DNA of 64,000 nucleotides from Novosphingobium cyanobacteriorum (GCF_029436685.1 NZ_JAROCY010000001.1:1-64000); one strand, 5' to 3'. Positions 16,529-26,058 are shown, counted from the stretch's first letter. Numbers and translations: made by a program. The notes: generated from the sequence alone by a model not told the origin.

Positions 16529-19312
16529 ATGAGGACGGTCCAGCAATTGCGTGAACGCCTGCAGGACCTGCACCGGCGCACCGCCGAAACGCCGCTGTTC
16601 AACCCTGTCTTCCAGCTGAGCCACGACCTTTCGCGCGAGATCGAGAGCGGCGGGCTCTCGCTGGCCGAGGTGGAATCGCTGGTGGCCGAGCTGGAGTGCG
16701 AAGCGTTGCAAAGCCGCGCCGGCCGCTTGCGCCGGCTGATCGCGCCCACCGATGGCGGCGCCAACCTCGCCAGCATCGCTGCGCTCAATCCCGAGGAAGA
16801 CGGCTTCGGCGAATTTCGTGCCCGCTGGGAACGGCCGCTGCTGCACACGGTGTTCACCGCGCACCCCACATTCCTGCTCAGCCCTGCCGAATCCGACGCC
16901 GTCGCCACCGCCGCGCTGGCGGACGATCCGCTGGCCGCAACGGTCTGCGCCGTGCCCCACGCCGGGCCGAAGATCACGCTGGAGTTCGAACACGTCGAGG
17001 CCTGCAACGCCATCGAGCGCGCGGCCAGCGCGCGGGATCGCATCAACGCCACGCTGTTTGCCCATGCGCGCAGCCGCTGGCCGGGCCGCTGGCTTGATTT
17101 CCGCCCGCTGCCGTTCCGCTTCGCCTCGTGGGTGGGCTATGACATGGACGGGCGGACCGACATCGGCTGGACCACCTCCATCGCCTTCCGCCTGCGTGAA
17201 AAGGCCCGCCGCCTCGCCAGCTACGCTGCCACCCTGCGCGGCATAGACGAAGCGCACGATCTCCTGCCCACGCTCGATGGCGCGCAGGTCCACGCCGGCG
17301 CCATGGCCGAAGCCTTCAGCCAGCCTCTGGATGAGGCCGAGGCGCTCGCCACCGCCGCCAATCGCCTTACTGCCGATGATCCCGCCAAGCTGCTCAGCCT
17401 CGCCCCGGTAATCGCCCGGCTTGAGGCAGACGCCAGGGCCGCCCCCGGCGAATCCGCCATTGCCTATGCCACGCTCGCCGCCGCGATGCGCGCCGATGGC
17501 CTGGGCATGGGCTGGATCCACTTCCGCGTGAACTCCTCGCAGCTCCACAACGCGCTGCGCCGCCGCATCGACCCCGACGGTACGCTCGATCTCGGCAGCA
17601 AGGGCGCGCTCTCCCGCCTGCGCGAGGTTCTGGCCGATGCGCAGCCGCTGCGTGTCAATTTCGCCGCGCTCGCCATCGAGACTTCCACCGCCATGCGCCA
17701 GTTCCTGGTCATGGCGCAGATCCTCCACCACATCGATGCCGATGCGCCCATCCGCATGCTGATCGCGGAATGCGAACAGCCCCAGACCGTGCTCGCCGCG
17801 CTCTATTTCGCCAAGCTCTTCGGCATCGATGGCAAGGTCGATGTCTCCCCGCTTTTCGAAACCGAAACCGCGCTTGAACACGGCGGCCGCTTCCTCGATG
17901 CCCTGCTGGCCGAACCGGCCTACCAGGCTTACGCCCGCACCCGTGGCCGCGTCTCGGTGCAGACCGGCTTTTCCGATGCCGGCCGCTTCCTCGGCCAGAT
18001 TCCCGCCGCCTTGGCGATCGAACGCCTGCAGGGTCGCCTGGCTGATGCGATGCAGGCCAATGGCCTCACCGATGTCGCCGCGCTGATCTTTGACACCCAT
18101 GGCGAAAGCATGGGCCGTGGCGCGCATCCGTCCGGCTTCACCGATCGCCTCACCTGGCCGCTCAGCCGCTGGGCGAGGGGGCGCTTTGCCCGTGCCGGCA
18201 TCCGCGTGGAGGCCGAGGCCAGCTTCCAGGGCGGCGACGGCTACCTGTTCTTCCGCAACGATGATCTCGCGCTCGCCACGCTCACCCGCATTGCCGAGGC
18301 GGAGGCCGCGCTCGCCGGGCCCTACCAGAACGATCCGTTCTACAATCGCACCGATCTCAGCCTCGATTTCTACCGCTCGATCCGCCGCGTGCAGCGCGAA
18401 CACCTTGAAAGCGCGACCTATTCCCGCGCGCTCACCGCCTTCGGGCTCGGCCTGCTCAAAGCCACCGGCAGCCGCGTCTCGCGCCGCCAGTCTGACATCC
18501 ATGCCGACCGGTCGATGAGCCTGCGCCAGATCCGCGCCATCCCGCACAACGCCATCCTGCAGCAGATCGGCTATGCGGTTAACGTCATCGCTGGGGCCGG
18601 CACCGCCGCGGGTGAGGAGATCGAGGCGATTGCCGAGCTGCTCGGCCGGTCGGAACGCGGCTCTCAGCTTGTCCGCCTGCTGCGCGCCGCCAACGGACTC
18701 GCCTCGATCAAGACGGTCGGCGCCTTCGGGGAACTGTTCAATTCCGCCTACTGGGCCAGCCGCCCCTATCGCGGCACCGAAACCGCGCTGGAAAACGGCT
18801 GCCTCGCCCTGGCCGAATACCTGACCAAGGATGACCGCGCCGGCGTCTTCCGCCGTCTCGCCTCACGCCTGCGGGTTGACTGGATGAAGCTCCACCGCCT
18901 GCTCGCGCTGATCCCCGGCCAGACCGCCGCGCGTGATCCCCATGCCGACGAACAGCGTCGCAACATCGGCCTGCTCCAGGCGGTGCGCCTTTCGCTGCTG
19001 ATGCACATGTTCCTGCGCGCGGTGCAGGTGCCCGCGTTCAGCCGCTCCAACGACGTCAGCCGTGACGACGTGCTGGAAATGGTCCTCTCGCTGCGCGTCG
19101 ACGAAGCGCTGGCCCAGCTGCGCCGCGCCTATCCGGTGGCAGAACCGCGCATCGGCGATTTCGTGCTCGATGAACCGACCGACTATCCTGACAAGGCGGG
19201 CGAAGACTATGGCGCCATCCGCGCCCGCTTCATCGATCCGATCGAGCGCGCCCACGCCCTCAACATCCGCATCGCTGTCGCCATCGCCAATTACTTCGGC
19301 GCGCATGGATAA
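16529..19312 (+). CDS. PEP carboxylase-like protein with altered active site
   Basis: A 927-residue protein with the overall fold of phosphoenolpyruvate carboxylase. Recognisable landmarks: HTVFTAHPTF (106-115; the family has TAHPTE), GYDMDGRT (203-210; the family has GGDRDGNP), VSPLFETETAL, GFSDAGRFLG (480-489; the family has GYSDSAKDAG, so the lysine is arginine), and FDTHGESMGRG (521-531; the family has FHGRGGSIGRGG, so the His and first Arg of the loop are lost). The histidine of TAHPT and the second loop arginine remain. It may not carboxylate PEP. The ATG at 16529 follows GAAGGGAAAGCGGG; an ATG at 16490 has no ribosome site. It lies 146 bp upstream of sthA on the same strand. Confidence 0.75.
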   Translation: MRTVQQLRERLQDLHRRTAETPLFNPVFQLSHDLSREIESGGLSLAEVESLVAELECEALQSRAGRLRRLIAPTDGGANLASIAALNPEEDGFGEFRARWERPLLHTVFTAHPTFLLSPAESDAVATAALADDPLAATVCAVPHAGPKITLEFEHVEACNAIERAASARDRINATLFAHARSRWPGRWLDFRPLPFRFASWVGYDMDGRTDIGWTTSIAFRLREKARRLASYAATLRGIDEAHDLLPTLDGAQVHAGAMAEAFSQPLDEAEALATAANRLTADDPAKLLSLAPVIARLEADARAAPGESAIAYATLAAAMRADGLGMGWIHFRVNSSQLHNALRRRIDPDGTLDLGSKGALSRLREVLADAQPLRVNFAALAIETSTAMRQFLVMAQILHHIDADAPIRMLIAECEQPQTVLAALYFAKLFGIDGKVDVSPLFETETALEHGGRFLDALLAEPAYQAYARTRGRVSVQTGFSDAGRFLGQIPAALAIERLQGRLADAMQANGLTDVAALIFDTHGESMGRGAHPSGFTDRLTWPLSRWARGRFARAGIRVEAEASFQGGDGYLFFRNDDLALATLTRIAEAEAALAGPYQNDPFYNRTDLSLDFYRSIRRVQREHLESATYSRALTAFGLGLLKATGSRVSRRQSDIHADRSMSLRQIRAIPHNAILQQIGYAVNVIAGAGTAAGEEIEAIAELLGRSERGSQLVRLLRAANGLASIKTVGAFGELFNSAYWASRPYRGTETALENGCLALAEYLTKDDRAGVFRRLASRLRVDWMKLHRLLALIPGQTAARDPHADEQRRNIGLLQAVRLSLLMHMFLRAVQVPAFSRSNDVSRDDVLEMVLSLRVDEALAQLRRAYPVAEPRIGDFVLDEPTDYPDKAGEDYGAIRARFIDPIERAHALNIRIAVAIANYFGAHG

Positions 19313-19457
19313 GGGCGTTGCACCCGCGCTTGGTTAACGTAGTCTTGCCTAGGAAGCCCGAAAGGCAGCGGTGACGCCTGCGGGCCTATGGGAGAACGTG
19401 CCGGAACAGGCGTGATGCACTGCCAGCGGGGCAGGGCGGCGGCGTGTGGGGGCACGA

Positions 19458-20849
19458 ATGGAACACTACGATTTCGTCGTCATCGGCAGCGGCCCGGCCG
19501 GCCGCCGCGCCGCCGTGCAGGCCGCCAAGCTCGGCAAGCAGGTGCTGGTGGTCGAAGGCCGTCGCCGCGTTGGCGGCGTCTCGGTCCACACCGGCACTAT
19601 CCCGTCCAAGACCCTGCGCGAAACCGCGCTGAACCTTTCGGGCTGGCGCGAGCGCGGCTTCTATGGCCACGCCTACCGCGTGAAGCAGCAGATCGGCGGC
19701 GAAGACCTCGGCATGCGGCTGAACAAGACGCTGGAGCACGAGGTCAACGTGCTGGAGCACCAGTTCCACCGAAACCATATCCGCACCGTATCGGGCATGG
19801 CCCGCTTCGTCTCCGATCATGAAATCGCCGTGCGCCGGCCTGACAATTCAGACTTGCCGATCAGCGCGGACCGCTTCCTCATCGCCTGCGGCACCGTGCC
19901 GCACCGGCCTGACAGCATCCCCTTTGATGAATTCAGCGTGGTGGACAGCGACACCATCGTCGAAGTCCCGCGCGTGCCGCGCAGCCTCGCCGTGGTCGGC
20001 GCGGGCGTCATCGGCATCGAATACGCCACGATCTTTTCGGCGATGGACGTGCCCGTCACCCTGATCGAGCCGCGCGACAGCTTCCTCGATTTCATCGATC
20101 GCGAGATCATCGACGAATTCATCCACGAACTGCGCGATCGCGGCATGATCATCCGCCTAGGCGCCAGCGTGGACAAGGTGGAGAAGGGCGCCGATGGCTG
20201 GGTCACCACCACGCTCGCCGATGGCCGCGTGGTGCGCACCGAAATGCTGCTCTATGCCGCCGGCCGCACCGGCGCCACCGCCGCGCTCGATCTCGGCAAC
20301 TGTGGCCTTTCCACCGATCATCGCGGCCGCATCGCCGTGGATGCCAAGACGATGCAGACCGCCGTGCCGCACATCTATGCCGCGGGCGATGTCATCGGCT
20401 TTCCCAGCCTCGCCTCCACCTCGATGGAACAGGGCCGCATCGCCGCCTGCCACGCCTTCGGCCTTCCCATGCCGCCCGCGCCGCAGTTCTTCCCCTATGG
20501 CATCTATGCCGTGCCCGAAATCAGCACCGTGGGCATGAACGAGGAGGAGGTGAAGGCGCGCGGCATCGGCTACGAAGTGGGCATCGCCCGCTTCCGTGAA
20601 ACCAGCCGCGGCCACATCATGGGCCTCAATTCCGGCATGATGAAGATGCTGTTCTCCCTCAAGAACCGCCGCCTCCTCGGCGTCCACATCTCGGGCGAAG
20701 GCGCCACCGAACTGATCCACATCGGCCAGGCCGTGCTCAACCTGAAAGGCACGCTCGATTTCTTCATCGAGAACACCTTCAACTACCCCACGCTCGCCGA
20801 AGCCTACAAGATCGCGGCGCTGGATGCATGGAACCGGATGCCGAAGTAG
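19458..20849 (+). CDS. sthA: Soluble (Si-specific) NAD(P)+ transhydrogenase SthA
   Basis: FAD enzyme passing hydride between NADPH and NAD+ in the cytoplasm, a member of the disulfide reductase superfamily without the redox disulfide. FAD site FVVIGSGPAGRRAA (about 5-18), HTGTIPSKTLRE where dihydrolipoamide dehydrogenase has two cysteines (so none here), NAD site VVGAGVIGIEYA (about 180-191), AAGD near residue 310, and the dimerisation domain. Start at the ATG at 19458, preceded by GGGGG; a GTG lies four codons upstream. It would rebalance NADPH formed by the Entner-Doudoroff and other pathways. Confidence 0.92.
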   Translation: MEHYDFVVIGSGPAGRRAAVQAAKLGKQVLVVEGRRRVGGVSVHTGTIPSKTLRETALNLSGWRERGFYGHAYRVKQQIGGEDLGMRLNKTLEHEVNVLEHQFHRNHIRTVSGMARFVSDHEIAVRRPDNSDLPISADRFLIACGTVPHRPDSIPFDEFSVVDSDTIVEVPRVPRSLAVVGAGVIGIEYATIFSAMDVPVTLIEPRDSFLDFIDREIIDEFIHELRDRGMIIRLGASVDKVEKGADGWVTTTLADGRVVRTEMLLYAAGRTGATAALDLGNCGLSTDHRGRIAVDAKTMQTAVPHIYAAGDVIGFPSLASTSMEQGRIAACHAFGLPMPPAPQFFPYGIYAVPEISTVGMNEEEVKARGIGYEVGIARFRETSRGHIMGLNSGMMKMLFSLKNRRLLGVHISGEGATELIHIGQAVLNLKGTLDFFIENTFNYPTLAEAYKIAALDAWNRMPK

Positions 20850-20898
20850 GGCGGCAACTGGCGCATCCCGAACCCGGACGCCGATCCAAAAAACTACC

Positions 20899-21104
20899 GT
20901 CGCCCCGTGCGTGACACGGGGCTTGGCTACCTTCGCCACCCCACGTTTGGCATGCCGGAAAACGGAAAAGCGCGGCGGGGCCTGCAACGTGCGAGCCGCG
21001 ATCGAGCCCGATAACCTCGATTGGCAGAACCAGTAACACCCGTTGGCCGCGTTGCAAGACGAGACCGCAAATCAGCCAAGCTCCGTGTCAAAGCACGGGG
21101 CGAC
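20899..21104. repeat. Inverted repeat pair bounding a 206-bp intergenic element
   Basis: A 30-bp arm at 20899-20928 (core GTCGCCCCGTGC and ACGGGGCTTGGCT) returns inverted at 21074-21104, differing by one base substitution and a small indel. Each arm is itself a near-palindrome (CCCCGTG...CACGGGG). The part between shows no coding content. It looks like a REP-type or MITE-like element in the 536-bp gap between sthA and the channel gene; apart from this and the small frame at 21130 I see nothing in the gap. Confidence 0.65.
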
Positions 21105-21129
21105 GGCGGATGTTGGTGGGGAGCGGACG

Positions 21130-21270
21130 TCAAGTGCGGCGCGCTAACTCCGCCTCCAGCCAATGGATACGTTGATGCCAAAGCTTTGCCATCTTCGCGA
21201 ATGGCGTCAGGCTGAGACGCGTGCGCGAGCGAACGAGTTCCTCCAGTAGTTGTTCATCGGACAGTCTCAT
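21130..21270 (-). CDS. Possible 46-residue protein, function unknown
   Basis: The frame begins MRLSDEQLLEELVRSR and ends HWLEAELARRT. It is helical, charged and hydrophilic, with natural-looking composition rather than the Arg/Pro/Ala-rich look of shadow frames. No signal peptide or domain is recognised. The ribosome site is weak. It is downstream of nothing on the same strand and 116 bp from the end of the channel gene. It could be real or chance. Confidence 0.35.
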   Translation of the reverse strand: MRLSDEQLLEELVRSRTRLSLTPFAKMAKLWHQRIHWLEAELARRT

Positions 21271-21385
21271 TAGCTCGCTGTTTCGGTGAGGAACGCCTGA
21301 TCTCTTGCCCATCCGAGGAACATGCGCTGCTGACCGAAGCGTCTGCAAGTGGCCACTCTCCGCCACCAACGATCCCCACACCCCA

Positions 21386-22495
21386 TCACCCCACAAACGT
21401 CCGCCCATGCTTCACCGGCCGCGCCGGTTCGCTGAACACCGCGCCGGCGGACAGGCGGCTGCCGCGCACCACCAGCAGCACGGTGTCGTCCACCTCGATC
21501 TTCACGTCCTCGCCGGGGTGCTGGATCGACTGGCCGCCCACGCGGTCGATCTGCACGACGAAGAAGGCGCCGTTGCCGCGGCGTTCGGCGTCGCCCACGG
21601 TCTGGCCCTTCATCGCGCTGTGGCCGGGCACTTTCACCACTTCGAGGTCCAGCCCGAAGTCGTGCAGGTTGCGCTTCACCGTGCCCATCTGCTCGGTATC
21701 GGCGATGGCGGTCTCGGTGGCGGGGTAGAGGATCAGTTCCACGATCCGCTCCGCACCGATGTGCGTGGGCAGCACCACCTTGTCGGCCCCGGCGTGGAAC
21801 AGCTTGGATTCCGTGGTCGGCTCCTCGCCCCGGGCGATGATGCGGATATGCGGGTTCAGGCTGCGCGCGGACAGGGTGATGAACACATTGGCCGCGTCGT
21901 CGGGCAGCACCGTCGCCAGTTCGCGCGCTTGGGCGATACCCGCCTGCTTCAGCGTCTCCTCGTGCGTCGCCTCGCCCACCAGCGTAAGGTACCCGTGGTT
22001 CTTGGCTTCCTCGGCCTTGGCCACATTGCGTTCCAGCACCAGGAACGGGTGGTTGGCGTCGTGCAGGGCCTTGGCCAGCTGGATGCCGATGCGCCCGTAT
22101 CCGCAGATGATCGTGTGGTTCTTCAGCTTCTCGATTTCGGTCTGCATCTTGTCGATCCCCAGCAGGCGGCGGAACTGGAACAGCGTGAACACCTGCACCA
22201 GCGCGCCGGTCAGCACGATCATGCCGGTGCAGCCCATCACGATGGTGCTCACCGTCCACAGCCGCAGGAACGTGGTGTCGATCGGCCGCACTTCGCCATA
22301 GCCGACCGAGAAGATGGTCAGCAGCACCATGTAGGCCGCATCGCCCGGCGGCCATCCGGCGCGCAGGTATCCCAGCGTCGAGATGCAGAACACCGCCGCC
22401 TCGAAGATCAGCGTGCCCGAAAGCAACCGCAGTGGCGATCCCAGCACGCTGTTGGCGCCCTGCGACAGCGCCGATGGTTGGCTAACCGGTTCCAA
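21386..22495 (-). CDS. Two-helix potassium channel with RCK (TrkA-N/TrkA-C) domains
   Basis: A 369-residue ligand-gated K+ channel of the MthK/Kch type. Two helices (about 23-43 and 76-102) flank a pore loop with the filter SVGYGE (the classic form is TVGYGD). Next come an RCK N domain starting at HTIICGYGRIGIQ, with the GxGxxG fold and an acidic residue in LVLERN, and an RCK C domain ending near VVRGSRL. The start is a TTG at 22495 with GAGGGG about nine bases upstream; no ATG occurs before the first helix. It likely sets K+ efflux or membrane potential in response to a nucleotide or ion. Confidence 0.85.
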   Translation of the reverse strand: MEPVSQPSALSQGANSVLGSPLRLLSGTLIFEAAVFCISTLGYLRAGWPPGDAAYMVLLTIFSVGYGEVRPIDTTFLRLWTVSTIVMGCTGMIVLTGALVQVFTLFQFRRLLGIDKMQTEIEKLKNHTIICGYGRIGIQLAKALHDANHPFLVLERNVAKAEEAKNHGYLTLVGEATHEETLKQAGIAQARELATVLPDDAANVFITLSARSLNPHIRIIARGEEPTTESKLFHAGADKVVLPTHIGAERIVELILYPATETAIADTEQMGTVKRNLHDFGLDLEVVKVPGHSAMKGQTVGDAERRGNGAFFVVQIDRVGGQSIQHPGEDVKIEVDDTVLLVVRGSRLSAGAVFSEPARPVKHGRTFVG

Positions 22496-22595
22496 ATCCT
22501 GTGCCCCTCGTCCCGCCTGTTGTGGCGGATGGGGCAGGGGCTTGTCCAGATTTTCGAGGCTTAACCGACCTTCCTAATTCCATCACGCACCCACC

Positions 22596-22701
22596 CCCGT
22601 TCGTATCGAGCGAAGTCGAGACACAGTGCGCAGGTGTCTCGACTTCGGGCCTATGGCCCGAAGTTTATCCCGAGCCTGTCGAGGGGCTCGACACGAACGG
22701 G
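22596..22701. repeat. Sphingomonad-type intergenic palindromic repeat
   Basis: A 106-bp element with 16-bp terminal inverted repeats, CCCGTTCGTATCGAGC (22596-22611) and GCTCGACACGAACGGG (22686-22701), one mismatch. Inside, GTCGAGACAC and GTGTCTCGAC also pair. I recognise this type from intergenic regions of sphingomonad genomes. It lies between the PLP enzyme gene and the channel gene, both on the minus strand. Confidence 0.75.
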
Positions 22702-22731
22702 CGAGGAGCGGCACCGGTGGATGCGGGGAGC

Positions 22732-24033
22732 CTAAACCGCCGCCAGCGCCTGTTCGAAGTCGGCGATCAGGTCGCCCGCGTCCTCGATGCCGATGGACAC
22801 GCGCACCAGGTTGTCGGTGATGCCCAGCAGCGCCTTGCGCTCGGGCGGCACGGAAAGGTGGGTCATCGAGGCGGGGTGGCTGGCCAGCGTCTCGGTGCCG
22901 CCCAGGCTTACCGCCAGCTTGGCGATCTTCAGCGCGTCGAGAAAGCGGAAGCAATCCGCCTCTCCCCCCTTCACGAACAGCGAGAAGGTGCTGCCCGCGC
23001 CGGTGCAGTGGCGGTTGAAGATGTCCTGCTGGCGCGGATCGTCGATCTGCCCCAGATATCCCAGCCGCTCCACCTTGGGATGGCTGGCAAGGAAGGCGCA
23101 GACCTTGGCAGCGTTCTCGCCCGCGCGGGTCATGCGCAGCTCCACCGTCTCCAGGCTGCGCAGCAGCATCCATGCGGTGTGCGGGTCAAGGATCGTGCCG
23201 AAGGTGTTGCGCAGCGCGCGCACGCGGTCCAGCCAGACCCGCGCGCCGGAGAGGCCGCCGGCGACGAGGTCGGAATGCCCGCCAACGTATTTGGTCAGCG
23301 AATAGACCACGATGTCCGCCCCGTGGCGCAGCGGGCGCTGCCACAGTGGGCCGAGGAAGGTGTTGTCGATGGCGATGGGCGGGGCATCCTGCGTGCCGCA
23401 CACCGCCGCGCGGGCGGCGGCCACGGCCTCGATATCCACCAGCGCGTTGGTGGGGTTGGCGGGGCTTTCCAGATAGATCACGGCCAGCCTGCCGCCGTTC
23501 TGCGCCGCCAGCGCGCGGCCTTCCTCAAGCTTTGCGGCGATCTCCGCCTCGGTGGCGCCGGCGGGGAAGTCCACATAGCGCACGCCGAAGCGGCTGAGCG
23601 TCTTGGCGATCACGCCTTCGGTCGCGGCGTAGAGTGGGCCGGAATGGACCACCACGTCCCCCTGCGAACAGTACGCCAGCAGCAGCGTGGCGATGGCGGA
23701 CATGCCGCTGGAAAAGACCAGCGAATCCTCCGCCCCGTCCCACACCGACAGGCGGTCTTCCAGGATCTCCTGGTCCGGGCCGTTGAAGCGGCCATAGACG
23801 AGGCCCTCGGCATCACCCGCGCGCTGGCCGGTGATCGCCTCGAAGTGCCGCTTGCCCGCCGCCGCGCTGGGAAAGGCGAAGGTGGAGGTGAGGAAGATCG
23901 GCGGCTTCAGCGCGCCTTCGGACAGGCGCGGGTCATAGCCGTGGCCCATCATCAGGGTGGAGGGCTGCAGTTCGCGGCCGGGCAGCGCGTGGGGCGATAT
24001 CTTCGAGGTGCGGCGGGGCGGGGTTTCGGTCAT
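22732..24033 (-). CDS. Cystathionine gamma-synthase family PLP enzyme
   Basis: Cys/Met-metabolism PLP-dependent enzyme, 433 residues. The PLP lysine is in VYSLTKYVGGHSD, with the family segments VYGRFNGP, SSGMSAI, YLESPANPT, IAIDNTF and the C-terminal VRVSIGIED. Members include cystathionine gamma-synthase, O-acylhomoserine sulfhydrylase and methionine gamma-lyase; motifs alone do not separate them here. The ATG at 24033 follows GAGGACCGA. A small hairpin GGTTGC/GCAACC (24053-24068) lies just upstream of the ribosome site, but it does not match a SAM riboswitch I know. No other methionine gene is adjacent. Confidence 0.88.
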   Translation of the reverse strand: MTETPPRRTSKISPHALPGRELQPSTLMMGHGYDPRLSEGALKPPIFLTSTFAFPSAAAGKRHFEAITGQRAGDAEGLVYGRFNGPDQEILEDRLSVWDGAEDSLVFSSGMSAIATLLLAYCSQGDVVVHSGPLYAATEGVIAKTLSRFGVRYVDFPAGATEAEIAAKLEEGRALAAQNGGRLAVIYLESPANPTNALVDIEAVAAARAAVCGTQDAPPIAIDNTFLGPLWQRPLRHGADIVVYSLTKYVGGHSDLVAGGLSGARVWLDRVRALRNTFGTILDPHTAWMLLRSLETVELRMTRAGENAAKVCAFLASHPKVERLGYLGQIDDPRQQDIFNRHCTGAGSTFSLFVKGGEADCFRFLDALKIAKLAVSLGGTETLASHPASMTHLSVPPERKALLGITDNLVRVSIGIEDAGDLIADFEQALAAV

Positions 24034-24326
24034 TCGGTCCTCATGGCTATCCGGTTGCAAGTGCAACCAGTAGGGCAGGGGATCGAAACGGGCGAGCGAA
24101 AAGGCGGGTTCCCCGATGGACCGGGGCGGACCCCGGGTGGAGAGGCATGGGCCGTACGCCTTGACCGTCCGCCGTTTCCCACCCGAGGGTCCATGAGGGG
24201 CCGCGCAAGCGTGGGCTTGCGAAGCCGGCTCTCCCTTTTTCATTCAATGGTTATGGGCGACCGAGGCAGGCGGCGTTGCGCCGTCTCGTACGTAGTTGTC
24301 CTGAAACTGCCGCTCAGGTCAAGACC

Positions 24327-25736
24327 TTAGAGCGCGAGCAGCGCCGCCGCGCCCCAGACCACGCCGATCATTAGGAACACGCCCGCCACATCGAGCAGGA
24401 ACCCGGCCTTGATCACGCGCGGCATGGCGATGTGCCCGGTGGCCCAGGCCAGCGCGTTTGGCCCGGTGCCGGCGGGCAGCATGAAGCCCCAGCTGGCGGC
24501 GAGCGCGGCTGGCAGGGCAAGCAGGATCGGGTCTGCCTTCAAAGCGCCGCACAGCGCGGCGACCACGGGCATGATCCCGCTGGCCGCCGCGATGTTGCTG
24601 GCGAATTCGGTGACCAGCACCACGAAGGCGACCAGCACCAGCGCCACGATCGGCAGCGGCACCGCCTTCAACGGCAGCATGGCGGTGGCCAGCCAGTCGC
24701 TGAGGCCGGAGGCATCCATGCCGGCGGCGAGCGAGAGGCCGCCACCGAACATCAGCACCACATCCCACGGCGCGCGGTTGGCTTCCTTCCACACCAGCAG
24801 CGGCCGCCCGGTGCCATCAGGCACCACGAACAGCAGCAGCCCGGCGATGGCGGCGATGGTGCCGTCGGTCAGCCCGCCCTTGGGAAAGAGCGGTTCGGTG
24901 AGCGGCTGGGTGGTCCAGGCCAGCACGGTGACGATGAAGATCGGCAGGAGGCGCTTTTCCGGTACGGTCCACGCCACCGAATGTTCGATGGCGTTGCGCG
25001 CGGCGGCGGGATCGAAGCTGTCGGTACGCAGGCCGTGGACCCGGCTGATGATCCACGCCGCCAGCGGCACACCGACCAGCACCACCGGCATGCCGAACAG
25101 CGACCATTCAACGAAGCTGATCTTCACGCCCAACGTCTTGTCGAGCAGGGCGACGGCGATGGCGTTGGTGGGGGTGCCGACGATGGTGCCGTATCCGCCC
25201 AGCGTGGCGGCGAAGGCCACGCCCATCGGCAGCGCGCCGGCCATGCCGTGCGTGTCCCCCGGCTTCACCCCGCCCGAAGCGAGGATGGCCAGCGCCATGG
25301 GCATCATGATCAGCGCGGTGGAGGTGTTCGAGATCATGGTGCTGATCGCGGCGGTGGCGGTCATCACCGCCAGCAGCAGGCGGACCGGGCTTTCCCCGGC
25401 ATGGCTGAGCATGAACAGCGCCAGCCGCCGGTGCAGCCCGGTGCGTCCGATGGCGAGGGCGAGGAACGCGCCGCCGACGAAGAGGAACATGATCGGCGAG
25501 TAATAGGCCGAGGCGGTCTTGTTGGCGTTGGACACGCCGGTGAGCGGCAGGACGATGAACGGCAGCAGCGCGGTGGCCGAAAGCGGCATCGCCTCGCTCA
25601 TCCACCAGACCGCCATCCACCAGACGAGACCTGCGGTGGTCCAGGCGGGGGCAGGCATCCCGGCGGGCGCGCCGAGCAGCAGCGTGACCGCAAACCCCAC
25701 CGGTCCGGCGATAAGCGCCAGCTTCTGCCAATTCAT
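24327..25736 (-). CDS. DASS/SLC13-family sodium:anion symporter
   Basis: A 469-residue inner membrane carrier of the divalent anion:Na+ symporter family (VcINDY-like), which imports dicarboxylates such as succinate or, in some members, sulfate. About eleven helices or hairpins are visible. The two substrate/sodium motifs appear as MISNTSTALIMMP (SNT, about 134) and TEFASNIAAASG (SNI in place of SNT, about 383), with PTNAIA after the first hairpin. The start is the ATG at 25736. Substrate cannot be read from the sequence. Confidence 0.9.
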   Translation of the reverse strand: MNWQKLALIAGPVGFAVTLLLGAPAGMPAPAWTTAGLVWWMAVWWMSEAMPLSATALLPFIVLPLTGVSNANKTASAYYSPIMFLFVGGAFLALAIGRTGLHRRLALFMLSHAGESPVRLLLAVMTATAAISTMISNTSTALIMMPMALAILASGGVKPGDTHGMAGALPMGVAFAATLGGYGTIVGTPTNAIAVALLDKTLGVKISFVEWSLFGMPVVLVGVPLAAWIISRVHGLRTDSFDPAAARNAIEHSVAWTVPEKRLLPIFIVTVLAWTTQPLTEPLFPKGGLTDGTIAAIAGLLLFVVPDGTGRPLLVWKEANRAPWDVVLMFGGGLSLAAGMDASGLSDWLATAMLPLKAVPLPIVALVLVAFVVLVTEFASNIAAASGIMPVVAALCGALKADPILLALPAALAASWGFMLPAGTGPNALAWATGHIAMPRVIKAGFLLDVAGVFLMIGVVWGAAALLAL

Positions 25737-26058
25737 GTCGCGCCGATTCCCATCCCGTTACCCCCATGCTGCCTAGCACATCGGCGGGCCTGCGGAAGCG
25801 AGGTTGACACGATGCGGGCGGCGATTTCTGGCGATGGATCGGTTGGGTGAGGTTGACACGGTTGACACTGTCCAATGGGCAAAACTCGGCGCGGCCTTTC
25901 TGGCCATGCGCAAGGCACCTGCCGACCTGCGGGGCAGACCGGAGTGCGGACGCGGAAGCGAAGGATTTCTGCGGCATCCGAGGGCGATTCACGGGTTCAA
26001 GGAGCGGTGTTGGCCGGTGCAATTATGCAAATCGGTGGCGTGTAGGAAAGGCGAAAAT

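Noticed and set aside
16340..18547. 735-codon open frame on the minus strand
   Set aside because: Mirror of the PEP-carboxylase-like gene; Gly/Ala/Glu-rich and without domains.
25800..25870. Three TTGACAC words considered as -35 elements or an operator
   Set aside because: They point away from the DASS gene, have no matching -10 at the right distance, and no regulator is nearby.
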